DNA of 53,682 nt from Eremomyces bilateralis CBS 781.70 (GCF_010015585.1 NW_022985086.1:1-53682), one strand, 5' to 3'. Shown: positions 20,201-33,305, counted from the stretch's first letter. Notes: generated from the letters alone by a model not told the origin. Numbers and translations: made by a program.

Positions 20201-23200
20201 CTGCCCCGTCTCGAGCAGAGTGGCAGCATGACAGGCGCCCATCACGCGGCCGCTGCGGAAGCGCCATCGAACGCCAGTGCTGAGTGGATGACCGCGCAAA
20301 GAACCTTCTCGAGGGATTCATCTCCTGAGACATATTTAGTTGCTGGAATAATGCTTATTGTTTTGGTGGACGGAACTGAACTGCCGACGTTCGAGTGAGA
20401 GATGCAACGTGTTCAGATCCTAACGCCATGACTTGATGACTGGGAGTCTGGGACGGAGCGGAGTCAGGTGAATGTATCAAAGACGAAAGGACACCGTGGA
20501 ACGGGCCCACTCCTTCAGGTACCAGAAGTACTGCTAGTCAGAACTCAGAATCGGGACACTTGTGCGGATTACGGTCGTAACTCGCTCCCGACCAACCCAC
20601 CCTATCCTATCGCACGTCTCCCATCATTTCACCACCAACGTGTCCCTCTCCCCTTCGTCGCCGCAGCGCCATGTATGCCGTCCCCTTCTCCCCTCTGCGA
20701 ATCACCTCTCTCCTACCTCCTCGTCCCCGCGAATCCAGGGCCCTAGCTGCGTCATGAAAGTGCCGCTCGTCCCTCGCCAGCAACGATCGTCGCGTGCGTC
20801 AGGTTCGGCTTTCGGGTTCCGTGGGCGCGTTTCAGACGGCGCTTGTCCGCGTTTGGGGCGTTGGATACGAGAACGGATTGTGGGGAATTGGGAAACGGGG
20901 TTTTGGGAGTTAGGAGTTGAGACATGCGTGAAGTACCGTGGTGGATCGGATGTTTAGGAGTCGGTTTGAGTCTCGCCTTCGACGATGGCTTTGGAATAAG
21001 GAGAGGCAATTGTCCTTCTCAAACTATCCGCTGCGATGAACATTTACAGATGTCTCGCCCTCAAGTAATCCACTGCTATTCCCGTACCCAACTCCCGCTT
21101 CTCTCCATCCCTCCTTTCCATCTATAAGCGCAACTATCATGAAACTCCCCGCTATTAGGGTACCAACGAGAACAACCCAGCCATCCTCTCCTGACCACAA
21201 ACACGAGACAAAGTCAACATGCACAGTAGAGGGAATCCCGTAGTAGGGAGTAACAAATCCTGAAACGATTCGCCCCCACCCCTATTCCCGACCAGCCCAG
21301 CGGGAAGCATCCCAGCTGCTTCATGTTAATTGACGGCGGGAAGCGTTCGGGAGCCAGGTTGGCAGCAGATATGAGATGGATAGTGAGCAATATGGGAATA
21401 GGCGGTTGTGATATGACGGGCGTAGGCATGGATAAGGAACTTTCGTGTCGTCAGGGCCCGATTAGCAAGGCGATATTAACGTTGAGAGCTTGGCCTTGAT
21501 GGCAATCCGTACGACTTGGATATCAGCCCAGTGAGCAGGATCGTTGTGAATCCTTGATAGTTTGATTCTTATCAGCGATCAATTATCATCCCCTCTCAAA
21601 TCTCAATTCCAATCATTCAGAGCATGATCTCCCAACAGCCGCCAACCGCACCCTCCCGACTTCAATACTAACGCCAATAACAAGCAGTGCCTAGCGATGC
21701 TGCGAATACCCGCCGTAGCATCACCGCGCCAACCCTCCCTCCTGCTGTACCCCTTCATTTTCCTCCTAACAAACCTGTACCACTCCAACCTCGCCCTGTC
21801 CTCCCAACCCAGCCCCTCTAAACCTCTCTTCACTGACCCTCCTCGACACAGCTCCGTCGCACGGCATTGTGGGCCGGGATCTAGGCCGCTCGACGGACCC
21901 GACGCGGTTTGGTATACCTTTCGTGATGTGAGAACGCGAGCGGGCAGTGGGGGAGACTGGACGGGGAGGAGGGGACAGGATCGATGGCGTGTGGTAGGTA
22001 ATACGGGAACGGGTGCTCATGGCAAGGCGGCTAGGTAAGGTATCCTGATTCCTGATTGTTATGCTCCCTAGTTCTTGTAGACTGCTGAGGATCTGATTGA
22101 TGTTTATGGAGTATTCGTTGTGGCTATTGGAGGTAGGAGATAGACTGAGCGCGACTGAACGTCTCGATCCTGGATTCATAAAATCCCGTTGGAGTACAGC
22201 TGTCAGCTACGGACTACACTGTATGACTTGACGATTTTCCTCTGCAATACCCCCCGCCATCGAAGCAGTCTGAGAAAGTCGCGTCGTTGTAGTAGCTAAC
22301 AAGACGATATGGGAGAATTGAGGGCTTTGGACTTTGAAGGATTCACAATGTATGTATCCGTGCCGCAGCGTAACGCGGAGGCTGACTTCGTATTACTTCC
22401 TTCCAAGCTCCCCCCGCATATTCCCGTCCCAGCAGGACATGCATAGCCGCCTTCCACAGCGCAGTTAATTGCTTGACCTCGACTAACCGTGCCACATTTT
22501 GGATATCCAGAGAATGGGCGGTTAAGAATAGAAGACATCGTCATCGAGCAATGGCCAGGAAAGCACTGTTGCTGACTTGCTGTCGACTTGCGCCATCGGT
22601 GCCTCCGTGGACTTGACTATGCCGCAAGCGGCCGGTCGGCAGCCCGCTTAGGCCAAGCGTTCATGGCGCCGGGGTTGGCGATTCGCAGGTTTGAGGATTC
22701 AGGTCGTGTATTCTCATCATGTCTTAGAATTTGGATGGATCAATAAAACTATTGCTCCCATATGTGCTGTTGTGTTGGTTTCCAGTCAGTGATCGACTCT
22801 TCGGAATTATTTGACTTCTGTCAACGTGCTCCTGAGTCCACCCTGAACTCTCATCGCTTAACGTTCCCAAGTCACGATCATCAGAACGGGGTGGATCGGC
22901 GACACCCCACAAAGTCACTACGCTCCTGTCCGTGGCGTCCACTAACTCAGGGGCTTCTCCGCATGACCTTTTCCAATACTGCTCCGTCGCTCATGGATAA
23001 CCACCTTTCCTGGGTCGGGGCGTGGGTCAGATGCTGCATCCTAATTCTTGTCATTCAGGTATTGGCGTTCTTTGCAATTCATGACAGGGCCCTTGGTACG
23101 CTCAAGATGTTGTGTCATGCATTCCGATATGGAAATTAGGAGAATTTGAAGGTCCTGCGGCCTGCCTCGTCTCGACCACGCTTGGCAGAAAAAGCGAGTT

Positions 23201-25676
23201 AGAAACGGTCAAGTGACGCGGAGACTGGTGCTGGGATCTAGCCCGCGGGTTCAGCGGGAGGGAGCGCAGCGATGCTGTGCGTGTGCGTTCAGAGTGGGGA
23301 CAGTTTTCTGGGGTAGAAAATTAGAAATGGAGTCTGGTCGCCCATGTTCGAGGTTGAAAGAAAACAATTCACAGAATCGTGTTTTCGTCATGGAATCTTC
23401 GATTTTGCCATTTGCGAGACGGGTAGACTGGAGTAGCGTCATCTTGCGAAGTAATACAGGGGATTCGATCGCGATCCAGATATCGGATAGTGAAATGCAG
23501 AAATACAATCGAATCCTCGCGCAGCGCAAAGTTTGCCTGGGAGTTTCATCTCGAGACACTCGCAAACGCGGTTGAGGAAAGATTCTCCATACATAGTAAA
23601 GACTTACATAGTACAATACCTGTCTCGTCCTCATTGGCGACTACGCTGAGGGACATATATTAGCGTTATAGGACGTTGAACAGCTCAACAAATTGGCCAT
23701 TCTAATTAATCCCATAGGGTCTCTACTGTGTTAGCGAATCTCACGATAAGTCTCACGAGTCAATAATCCGACCCTATCGACGATCTCCTGGTTCTGGTGA
23801 CCACATCCCCCATCTCACAAGCAGCAAATTTTTCTATTTCTCTTATCCGCATTGGTGGTTCCATTTCGGCTGCTCTTGGAGCCCATCCATTTGCGAACCT
23901 CGTTGGTTCCGGGCGTTGCTGGTTATGCACCTAGGAGCGGCTGCATGACGCCTGTAAGAGAGGAGGGCAGATATGCAGCGGAGGACGGGCGAAACTGGGC
24001 CCTGGAGCTCCAAGTGGTGGGTGGATGGGACGGAGGATATGCAGGTGCAGGTAGAATGCAGAGGTGCAGTAGTGGCCTGCGTATAGAGGCCTTACGGACC
24101 TAATTAGATGAGGGTGGAGAAATGGTGTGGAGAATTTGCATACCGCGTAGTGCGTACAGCACTATGTACATAGTAAAGTCGGGAGGTAGGCTGAGAGAGG
24201 AGAGTGCGAAACTGTTAGAAGCATGAAGATATAGGGTTGGTGGCGGCGAATATACACAATTGACCTGGTTTATTCGATGTTGCTGCGCTTCGATATCGAG
24301 GGCTTTGCCACACAGGATGGAAAGTGCAGACGCTTAACGAAGGCTAGACCTAGAAACAAGATCGAGATCGTTAAGAGATGCTTATCGTCTGTTAGCACGA
24401 GGGTTGAAATACTTTCTCAAACTTCCTGCTTGGATTGGGCATCCCCATCGTCCCGTCCGGGACAATCAGCTCAGTCCATCCTTCATCTGGATCCGTCAAT
24501 TATCCCCGGTAGTTCATTCAATTTCGAATACCTCCTCCATGTCATCATGCACTCACGCACATGCAAAGTGATGATCTGGCATATTGCATCCATCTCATCA
24601 ATCAGATCCGCTCCACCAGTTCGAGCATCGTTAGCGTCGCTTTCACCGCCATCTGGTCTCATTAGCTGCATATTATGGCTTCCATACGTTGACGGCTTGG
24701 GTTTTCATTGGACTGCTAATCGGACTTGAGGTTCAGAGATTGACGTCCGAGATGAAATGTTGAAGAATTTTGACGTTGAGAGACCGGAATGTTTGGCGAG
24801 GTGAGATGGCTCTGCGGCACGGTTCTGTTGAGGATGGGTGGATGCAATTACTTCCAAAGTGGAGGTGAAGATGGAGAGAGACGGTCGATAGATCGTCCAG
24901 TGGCTTTCTCACCGCTCGGAGGAAGTATTCTTGGTGGAGGTATGCGATTCCAATTCATCGTGAAATGGTTCAATGATTGCTAGGATCTAAAAACGCCATC
25001 TACACGATACGTGAAGGGAATAAGCGAAGATTAGTCGTTCGACAATGAGATATTAGCTGCACAAGAAATATATGACCGTTCTGTTGGAGCACAGGCATCT
25101 CTGATAGAGAACTATCATGCACGTAGTGAAATAGATAGAATACGGGTATGGCAAACTTACGAACATCGAGCACAAAGCACGTCACTGAACCGCAACATCA
25201 CCATCACCAATACCCCACCATCAAACATTACCGTATCCCAATCCCATCAAATCTATCCCAAATCTCCCAAATTGCGTTTCACATCCCGCCGCTTTCGCCC
25301 AGCCGTTGTCCCAGGATTTTCAAAACCCCGTCAGCCCGTGTAATATCGGACCCTGGCGCTTCGCCGATAAGATAGACCACCGTTCTGACGTCTGCCAAAA
25401 ACCATCGATGCGGACGAGCAAGGACCCTTGTACCAATCTATTCAACCGCCTGGGATAGCAGCCAACATCTGCTGCAGACAATAGGGGCAGAAGAGTCGTC
25501 GAGCGTGCATTGCATTGGTCGTGTGGGTTATCCGCAATCACGAGACGGCGGTCGAAGCCGGTAGAGTGGTGGAGTAGACTTTGAGGGTTGACCTGGACGT
25601 TCGGGGTTCGCAGTTGGCGCTAGTCTTGATAGGATCGTGAGTATCGATTACGGATCAATAGACAAGGAGCGAGAAA
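17288..25676. other. Unusually long intergenic interval (8.4 kb) between divergent genes
   Basis: No gene is firmly supported between the ksp1 and enolase-phosphatase start codons. The ksp1-proximal part (about 18590-19110) is strongly pyrimidine-rich on the ksp1 strand and looks like a long leader or promoter. Frames of 100-170 codons exist (for example 18586-19107 minus, 20562-20957 plus, 21697-22180 on both strands, 24277-24729 plus), but they look like composition artefacts with no domain or motif. A cysteine-rich minus-strand frame at 22296-22600 is listed separately. No tRNA, rRNA or transposon was recognised. Confidence 0.5.
22296..22600 (-). CDS. Possible cysteine-rich small protein, unsupported start
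   Basis: A minus-strand frame ends at 22296 and is open upstream beyond its first Met at 22544. It has regularly spaced cysteines: CFPGHC, KCGTV, NCAVEGGYACPAGTGICGG, RCGTD and a terminal Cys. Cys-Gly-rich spacing like this is seen in small secreted fungal proteins, but no signal peptide is visible in the exon and the 5' end is unresolved. It may be chance. Confidence 0.22.
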
Positions 25677-26714
25677 ATGAAGATTGAGGGAGTGGAAGTG
25701 GTGTTGCTCGATATCGGTGAGTGCAGCGCTGCATCAGATCACGAATTTGATATTGGATCGAGGCGTACAATAATCGACCTTCACCAAAGTAGCGAGAGTA
25801 TATTGTATTGCCCCAGACGAATTCAAGAGCATGGAATATTGGGGTTTAATGATACGATTATTGATCTTCATCGTCATATAATTTTCTTCGATAACACCAA
25901 ACTGACTTCTTTTGAACCAATGTACAGAGGGCACCATCCTTCCCATTGACTTTGTCAAAAAAGAGCTAGTATGTCCCCTTACTCCTCTCCTTTCACCCTA
26001 CTGACCATCGCCAGTACCCCTACGCTCTCCGAGGACTTCCCAAGCTCCTCGACCAGCACTTCAAGAAACCCATTCCCGCGCTCGTCGAGCCCATCGCTCT
26101 CTTCCCCCCTGAGGTCCGCCGCAGTCCAGCAGATCTCTATACCCACCTGCATGATCTCACCGAAAAGGACATCAAGCACCCCGGCCTCAAGCAACTACAA
26201 GGCCATGTCTGGCGCCAAGGCTACCGAGACGGCGTGCTGAGAGCTCGACTGTTCCCCGACGTCAAACCCGCTTTTGATCGCTGGGCCGCGAACGGCAAAA
26301 CGCTTGCGATCTATTCGAGTGGGAGCGTACAGGCGCAACGGCTGCTGTTCCAGCATGTCGAGGATCCAGAAAATCCAGGGCCGGATACGGTGAAGGATTA
26401 CGAAGGGTACTTCGACCAAAATTACTTCGATACGCAGAATGCCGGGATGAAGGCGGAGCAGGTGAGCTATGTGAAGATTGCGGCAGCGCTGGGGAAGAAG
26501 CCCGAGAGCATTCTGTTTTTGAGTGATAGTGACAAAGGTAAGCTGGTCGATTGCATGGCGAACGCAGCAGAGTACTGACTAGATGATAGAGGTCCTCGCG
26601 GCCAAGTTAGCGGATATGCAATCCGTGCTTGTTCAGAGGCCGGGGAACCCGGAGCAGGACATGGCGGCGCTGTTGGATGTTGTGGGAACTTTCGATGAGT
26701 TGAATTTGGTCTGA
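25677..26714 (+). CDS. utr4: Enolase-phosphatase E1 (methionine salvage)
   Basis: Four exons (25677-25716, 25928-25968, 26015-26537, 26590-26714) give 242 aa in frame. The HAD-family enzyme enolises and dephosphorylates 2,3-diketo-5-methylthiopentyl-1-phosphate in the methionine salvage pathway. The nucleophile motif is split by intron 1 and reads LLDIEGTILP once joined (the D-x-E variant typical of this family). HAD motif II is AIYSSGSVQAQ and motif IV is ILFLSDSDKE, created by intron 3. The 211-nt first intron is longer than the others (46 and 52 nt). Codons shift from C-ending to G-ending near 26230. It converges on SSL1 with 280 bp between them. Confidence 0.93.
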
Positions 26715-26994
26715 AAAGGGGGAGAAGGGTTCATTCCATGTTGGCATTATTCATGAATACTAGTACTATTGCATACTCGGTGTTGGGTTTGACTTCAGTA
26801 TTCCTAGACTAAAGTTATCCTGACCCTGTTCTATAGGGCCGTTTCCTAGACTCCCATGCTAGAGCCTAATGTTCCAATGGTTCCAACGCCATGCGGATAC
26901 GTAAATCGCTTGCTTTATGGCCTTTTACCCGACCTGTAGCGCCCAACTCTGGCCAAGTTTAGCCAGCAGATAAGGATTCCTCGCCCAGCCTGAG

Positions 26995-29015
26995 CTATGA
27001 GGCACCGTTAAGTCCATTCATCCCATTGGCTGTCCCATTCGCCAATTCGTTTCCGTCCTCTTCCATTACCGTTGAAAATGCGGGCTTTGACAGACAACCT
27101 GGGCAATTATGCATCTGCTCATGACTGAAGATATCGCAGTCAATGCAGAAGTGGCCTTCACAAGCCTCACACTCGTACCGCGAGCTCTCACTCGCGCCCA
27201 ATTCCTTGCTCAACTGATCCCGTTCTCTTTCTTCTTGACTTTCCCCTCCATTCTCCATCACCTCATCCTCTCTCCCCTTTCCTTTATCTCTCCTACTACC
27301 GCCAACATCGTCCACCCCAGCGCCCATAGGTATCGTCGGGAACTTAATCAAACAACCAGCGCACTGTACGGTCCCTTTCTCCCTCGCTCGTTTCCAGGTC
27401 ACGGCAATCCAGTTGCGCAGAGGAAATAGGTGGTGATAACTCCGCGCCAGATGCGTCGAGAGGATCAATGTCAGCCCGCACGCCGGGCACGTCGCTGGCA
27501 AACTGCACAGCTTGGCTTTGCACCTCGAGCAGGTATACCCGCCTCTCGACAGCGTCCCATGGCACGCACACAACGACGGCGCATCCGTGATGGTCCTCGA
27601 CGGAAACCCCATGCACAGTAGCGACGCGCCCACGGGGCCAGCCGCCCCATCCTCCGCCGTTCCCTCCGTCGCCCCTGACCGGATCGCTGGCGGCGTCGTG
27701 GTGCTCATCAGCAGGTCGCGGAGGTGCGGCTCGTCCAGCGCAACATTGTAGCTCGCATCGGACCCGGAATTCGTCCGCTCGCAGATCTCCTGGCAAATTT
27801 TCAAGCGGCCGGACATGCCGATGATGGAGACGCGGAGGCGGTCACGCGCGCACGCCGCGATGGTCTTGTGGATGTCCCCGGGGTCGAGGGATAGCAGCGC
27901 GCCGAGGATGATGATCACCTCCCGCGTGCCGTGACTCGGCGTGTGATACAGCTGCGCCCGCGCCATCTCCAGCGCGTTCTGTAATGACGGATTCCCCTTC
28001 GGTTCGCGCGGGCTCTCGCGAGGGTTGACTGGATTTCGGAGCGATTGGATGGCGGTGATGTGGTGAGTGGGGTTGCCGGACAAATCGGAGATCAGGTGGC
28101 AGAGGCCGTCGTGCATGACCATCACGGCAAGCTGACTGATGGGGTTTTGCTCGAAGAATTCGCGGACGTAGGTGGTTGCGTGCTTGAGGGTGACGAGGTA
28201 GCGAGTGGGTCGCATGTCTTTTTCGGCCATGGCGGCGCTGAGGTCGAGGATGAGGACGACATGCCGGATGATGCCGCGTTGGAAGGGCTGGGTATCTTGT
28301 CGGAGTCTGGTGTGTCTATGAGCTTTGGAATCGTATGAACGCATGCTTGAGTAATGTTTAGGTTTGAAGACTGAAATGGAGACTTGTTGATGTTCAGGAG
28401 GTCAAAGGGGGTTTGAATAGAGAGGGGCAATATTGAATACGATATTCGCAAGTGAAAGTGATCATGGCCAAAATAAACATGACAATATCGTATGGAAGAG
28501 ATTCTAAAGAATGCATATCACTGCTGCTACCCGCAGGACTGACAACATTCACATGGTAATCTGCCACAATCACCTCTCTCCATTCATCATCCTTTTTCTT
28601 CTTATCCAACTATACCATAAGGTCCTCCAACAGGATTAGGCCTCTAAATCGCTTGCAAGACACAGCAATCACAAACCATACAAACCACACAGACTTAGAA
28701 TATAAGGAAAACTTAAACCCACCTCTCCCTCTTCCTCGCCTCCACCAACTCCTCCACACTGGCCCCAATCCTTCCCCCAATCTCCCTCAACCCCCGATTC
28801 TTCCCCTTTACCCCGCCCTCCCACGACTTCCCTTGTGGCGCTTTCTCCCCTCTTTTCTCCCTCCGCTTCTCCTTGCCGTTTTCGCGTCGCGAGCGCTTGT
28901 TGTGGGCGGTCGCGTTGATGGAGAAGCCTTCGTGGCCGGAGGACTCGGTGTCGTGGTCGACGTCGAGGGAGGCGGCGGAGGGGGGGGACGCGACGTATTC
29001 GGCGTCGGAATCCAT
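26995..29015 (-). CDS. ssl1: TFIIH core subunit Ssl1/p44
   Basis: Two exons (28723-29015 and 26995-28306) with a 416-nt intron give 534 aa. The join yields EARKRERLRQDTQPFQRGIIRH, shown here as two known blocks: KRER from exon 1 and RLRQDTQPFQRGIIRH across the junction, matching the Ssl1 entry to its vWA domain. The vWA domain (HVVLILDLSAAM...EVIIILGALL...) occupies about residues 125-310. C-terminal zinc motifs follow: CPACGLTLILSTHLARS and the C4C4 RING-like CEACEGHFCIDC...CPGC. Ssl1 binds and stimulates the Ssl2/Rad3 helicases in transcription initiation and nucleotide excision repair. The start is placed at MDSDAEY. The long intron is unusual here and might hide an alternative exon. Confidence 0.88.
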
Positions 29016-29816
29016 GGTGGATGGGAGGCAGGGGCGGAGATGGGGATTATTGGAGGGTGGATGGATGGGCGGAGGGAGGGACACGGGTGTGGGGTGGGCT
29101 ACAAGTTTGGGTGAGGGACACGGGAGATCTTCAGGTGGGGGTAATGAGGATGGACGGAAACAGAGAATCTGTGTATTAAGGATTTAATGTACAATGTATG
29201 AAGAAGTTGATCGGAAGATCGTTGGTCTCTATCAGTATGAGTTGAGGTTGAGATCAGTATCACGTGATATCAAATTTATCAGCTATCTTGGATTCCCTAA
29301 ATCGAAGTCACTTGCATACCAGTAGGAGTCAAATTACCTGCGGGAATCGCTTCGAACAAGTCTCCTTAGTAGTCTAAAGTATTTCATTTCGATGTATTCA
29401 ACTAAATTAAGCTGGCCGTCTCTCCATCCACGGCCAGTTCTCAATCCCTTCTCTCCTCCCATCCACAAGCCGAACGACCAGGCAGAAGCGTAGGATATCA
29501 AAGGCCTGTTAATGTAACGCCGTGCTAAATAATCCCAAAATGTTCACTTCGTTCGCTTGCTGCTTCGCTCACTTCATGCCTCGCTCTTCAACTCTTGAGC
29601 GTTTACCATCCATTCCTGAGGGTACTCGAGGCAATGGTATAGAAAAGCGAATAGGACTTGCGACCCATGCATGATCCAACGCGGCTCACTCTACCCAAGC
29701 TCTGCCATTCCCTTTCATCTCGCAAATACCCAAAACACCCTCATTACGCATTATACTTCTTGAAGTTGAGTAAATGCAAAACCAATCAAAGCAACCGCAT
29801 GCACTGCTAGCACTTA
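29016..29816. other. Intergenic region, no gene seen
   Basis: This 0.8-kb region lies between the SSL1 start and the 3' end of the Chs7-like gene on the same strand. It presumably contains the SSL1 promoter and the Chs7-like 3' UTR. No convincing frame or repeat was found. Confidence 0.5.
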
Positions 29817-31077
29817 TCATGCTGCTGGGATGGGCCAGTCGTCTTCCGTGATACTCGACCAGAACACCCAGATCATGACGACGGAAAGCAAGACGAAGAG
29901 GGACTCGAACATGCCGCCGTTAATGCGACCTTTGCTGCCGGTGCAGATGTGCACGCTAACGACGAATTGGAAGATCTGGCTGAGGGCGAAAAGAAGGGCA
30001 GCAGCGCCAAGGTACACTGTTGGCAAAATGGAAATCAGCACGTCTGTTAGGGGTAAAGGATGTAGGGCAACGTACGCATTGGTTTTCTCTCCCCAAGTAT
30101 TCGTAGGACCAGGAAGGTTTCTAGCACGAAAAAGACGACCAGGAACACCAGTGGTGCAAGCAGATACAGCGTGTACAGCGCGTATGCTTGGTTTGGTGGA
30201 TTCAGGGTGTCGTCCCAGTATCCCGTCCAGCTGTAGCCCGTATCAAGCGCGATATATCCGGTGCCGACGAAGAGAATGAGCGCCGAGACGATGGTCAATC
30301 CCATGGAGAGTGGCGTGCCATCTTCCAGGAGCTGATAGCCGACAACCCCGTTGAGCATCAGCATCCAGACTGATGCGATCACGGCGGCGATGTGTAAAGC
30401 GGAGAAGACCTGAGAGGTTAGTTATTTCGTTCCTAATCCATAACCCAAATCGTAACTAGGGGAACCGTACAATTCGAACCTTCCCGTCGAGCGGGAAGAA
30501 ACCGACGGAGAAGATTTCGCAAATCGAAACGATTATATAGCCAATGAGGAACATTTGCATCTCTCTGTGGTGATTGTCAACATATGGCTCTTTCATGTGA
30601 ACACTTTGACGTCGCACCTTCGGCCTACTGCCGCCTTCTTCATTTGTGAACGCCATAGCAAAAAGAATGAGACAAGTATTGCAACGAAGCAGAACAATAT
30701 CGATCCTATAGACTTGTCAGCATTGCCCGTTATCGAGCAAGTACTGAGAGGTTCCGCATACCGAGGTTTCCCAAATAATTGTCGTTGCTCAATGTTATGC
30801 CGTTTAGGTCGCATCCGCCATAACCGTCACCGCCTCGAGTCGGCGATTCGTTAAAGAGCTATATCTATCAGCATTCGCGCTCCCATTGATTATTCGTGAC
30901 CCGGTATTCTTACATTACAGACTGCGCATACACATGTTAGCATTTTGTCCATACAATGCCTTGCAGTGACGTGAAACACAGCCGCTTTGAGAGAACAATG
31001 GGATACACACCTGGAATTGTCGCTCTCGCACTCCCCGAGTCTCGACAGAAGTCAAACCATTTCCCATAGTTCGACAT
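29817..31077 (-). CDS. Chs7-family chitin synthase export chaperone, seven exons including an 8-nt microexon
   Basis: Exons 31011-31077, 30914-30921, 30762-30858, 30618-30705, 30471-30564, 30076-30409 and 29817-30016 sum to 888 nt, 295 aa, with every junction in phase. Exon 2 is only 8 nt (TCTGTAAT). It turns the start into MSNYGKWFDFC...IPVCNLFNES, the Cys-containing N-terminus expected of this family. About seven hydrophobic segments follow, with GVVGYQLLEDGTPLSM and HICTGSKGRINGGMFE matching the conserved core, and SITEDDWP near the end. Chs7 is an ER membrane protein needed for exit of chitin synthase III; relatives may serve other clients, so the exact client is uncertain. Introns are 53-89 nt. 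Two paralogous types exist in filamentous fungi, and I cannot say which this is. Confidence 0.85.
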
Positions 31078-33305
31078 CCTGCCGACCACGCAGTGTGCGA
31101 CGGTTGTCCAGGCCGGAGAAGCTGCGCTGGGAGATCTCGCTGGGATCGGATTTCGTTTGTTACACGATCGACGTCAGGCGTATGGCTTCTTCGCGCTTCA
31201 ATTCGACTCGCTAATTGACAGATTCGCTGGAAAATTGGTCGGGATATGGAGTTATCGTAGGCGCTTCTATTGATTGATTGTCGTTGCAAGTCAAATGAAA
31301 GGTCGAATGCGAGGTCGAATGTGATGTGAGGTGAGGTGTCGATGCCGATGGATCGCGATGCAGATGGCGGAGTGAGAGGAGCAGAATGGGCCGACGACGT
31401 AAGCAAGGAGGCTCACAAAGTCACAATGGGCGTCAGAGGATCCGAATGCAAATGATTGGACTGAAATGTGAATAGCACAGAGCGAGAGGATTGGGCAACG
31501 GCTGTAACATGTGTGAGAGAAGCAAAGGCTCCCCTTCTCGAAGCAACAAGATTCAGGTAGGAATCAGGTTTGCTGTTGTTGCCAAGGAGTGAGAAGGTGA
31601 ACAGTCCACTCTACGATCCCTGACACGCCAATATCCTGCCAACTAATTACACACGTAACAACGCAAGATTTCTCGCAGCAACCCAGTCGACCAACGACAA
31701 GGGCCGCATGGCAAATCTCAAATCTGTGGCGCAAATTGGGAATTGGGCAGACAGGACGGGCAAAGATCGTGGACTGTGGGACTATGGACTGTGGAGACAG
31801 GGTTTAGCACCTCTGGCCCTCAATGATCTCCCTCAGCAGCTCAGCCCCGTTTCAAACGTATCAGTTAGCGCCCCGGTGCCTGGATCTCCGGTTTGAGAGG
31901 TTAATCAAAGCATAATAATGATACCATGTGATCCCTCATCACGCATGGTCGCGTGGACGATGGAAACATGATCGATCAACGACCTGCACCGACGACGAAG
32001 AGGAGGGTGGTAATGACTAGGAGCAAGGAGAAGATACAGAAGACCCTGGAGCTTCCCTGAATTGAATCTCCCCGGTGTGGAACTTGCTCCATATCCGTAC
32101 CGATTCCCGAGATGAGATTGATGGGTAAGGCGATGATCCATCGCAATTTCAGGTCTAACAAGGGTAGACCACATCCGCTCCGATGAAGTCCCAAACTTGC
32201 CATCTCCTCGATGCGCAATCTACTTACATACACTGTTTATGGCATTGGTTTCGCCTCGACGAACCATCTATTCTCATTTGGCGTTCTAGAATTATGTGGC
32301 TCAGCCTGCCACGATGCATCGGCCTAGCACTCTAGATAGCCTGATGACATGGCTAGCCTAGCGATGCCAATTCGCTCTAAACATCATTCGTTTTATGCAA
32401 AATGCATTTAGAGATTTGAATGGTCTATTGTTGTCTAAACCATCGAATTTGATACGCCTATTAGCCTTTCTTTAAGTTCCTTTGCATCGTTATTCTTGTG
32501 TTATTCCTCATGTTATGCCAGACGTCAGCCATCTATTATTCTCCATTAAGCCTTTGATCCTCTTCCGGGCAGCTGAATCAAGTCACAGTTTACAATCCTA
32601 CTGTCCGAGTGGACGATGATTCAAGTTATGCTCAGCCTCGTGTGATACACATCCATGCATGCTGCCGCTACATGAGTTCCTCTGAGCATCACGACCAGTC
32701 AGGCAGAGTCGAGCCTTGTTTGAATTATACGGATATGCCACAATCTTCGATCTTGAAAACCCCATTTGAAGCCAGCATGGATCGCATAAGTCATTGTCCC
32801 CAGCTTAAGTAAATCTGTAGGGAAAAGGTTCTGGAATTTCTCAGGTTTCTAGAGAGCGTTTTGCAGGTTATTTTCCCTTGCGTTTCGCTCTCGTGCCAAA
32901 TTCGCTATCAATAGTCGGCCAATCAATCCCTTGCCAACGGTGCCTAGTTAACACTTGCTCGCTCCAGTGGCTTTTCTATTGAGTCAGTAGCAGTGTCTTA
33001 GTGATTGGTACGCTTTGTAAATAGGCCGATCCGAATGTAGGATTCTTACTTCACGTGATGCAGGTGTAGCTGGATTGCTGGAGGCATGGTTGGGGACTTG
33101 GGGTGTACGTTGAGGCTGTTACGGGAGTCAAGGGTGTATGTATGGACTTATTAGTTATTCGTAAGCATCGCAACAGACTCAGCATTCAATCAAGCAACTC
33201 AACATCTGCTTGTCTATTACAACATCTATGCGACCGAGAGCGCAAATGAGAACTATATCCTAAACTCTCAACCTAGTCAGAATGCAACGGTGATGATGTT
33301 CAATA
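31078..33305. other. Gene-poor region upstream of the Chs7-like gene
   Basis: The first part probably contains the Chs7-like promoter. From about 32300 to 33060 the DNA is AT-richer. No coding frame, tRNA or repeat was recognised in these 2.2 kb. Confidence 0.5.

Noticed and set aside
21697-22179. Overlapping open frames on both strands, one with a hydrophobic N-terminus
   Set aside because: Both strands are open because stops are rare in this composition; no motif decides between them.
24277-24729. 150-codon plus-strand frame
   Set aside because: No domain, signal peptide or splice context; treated as chance.
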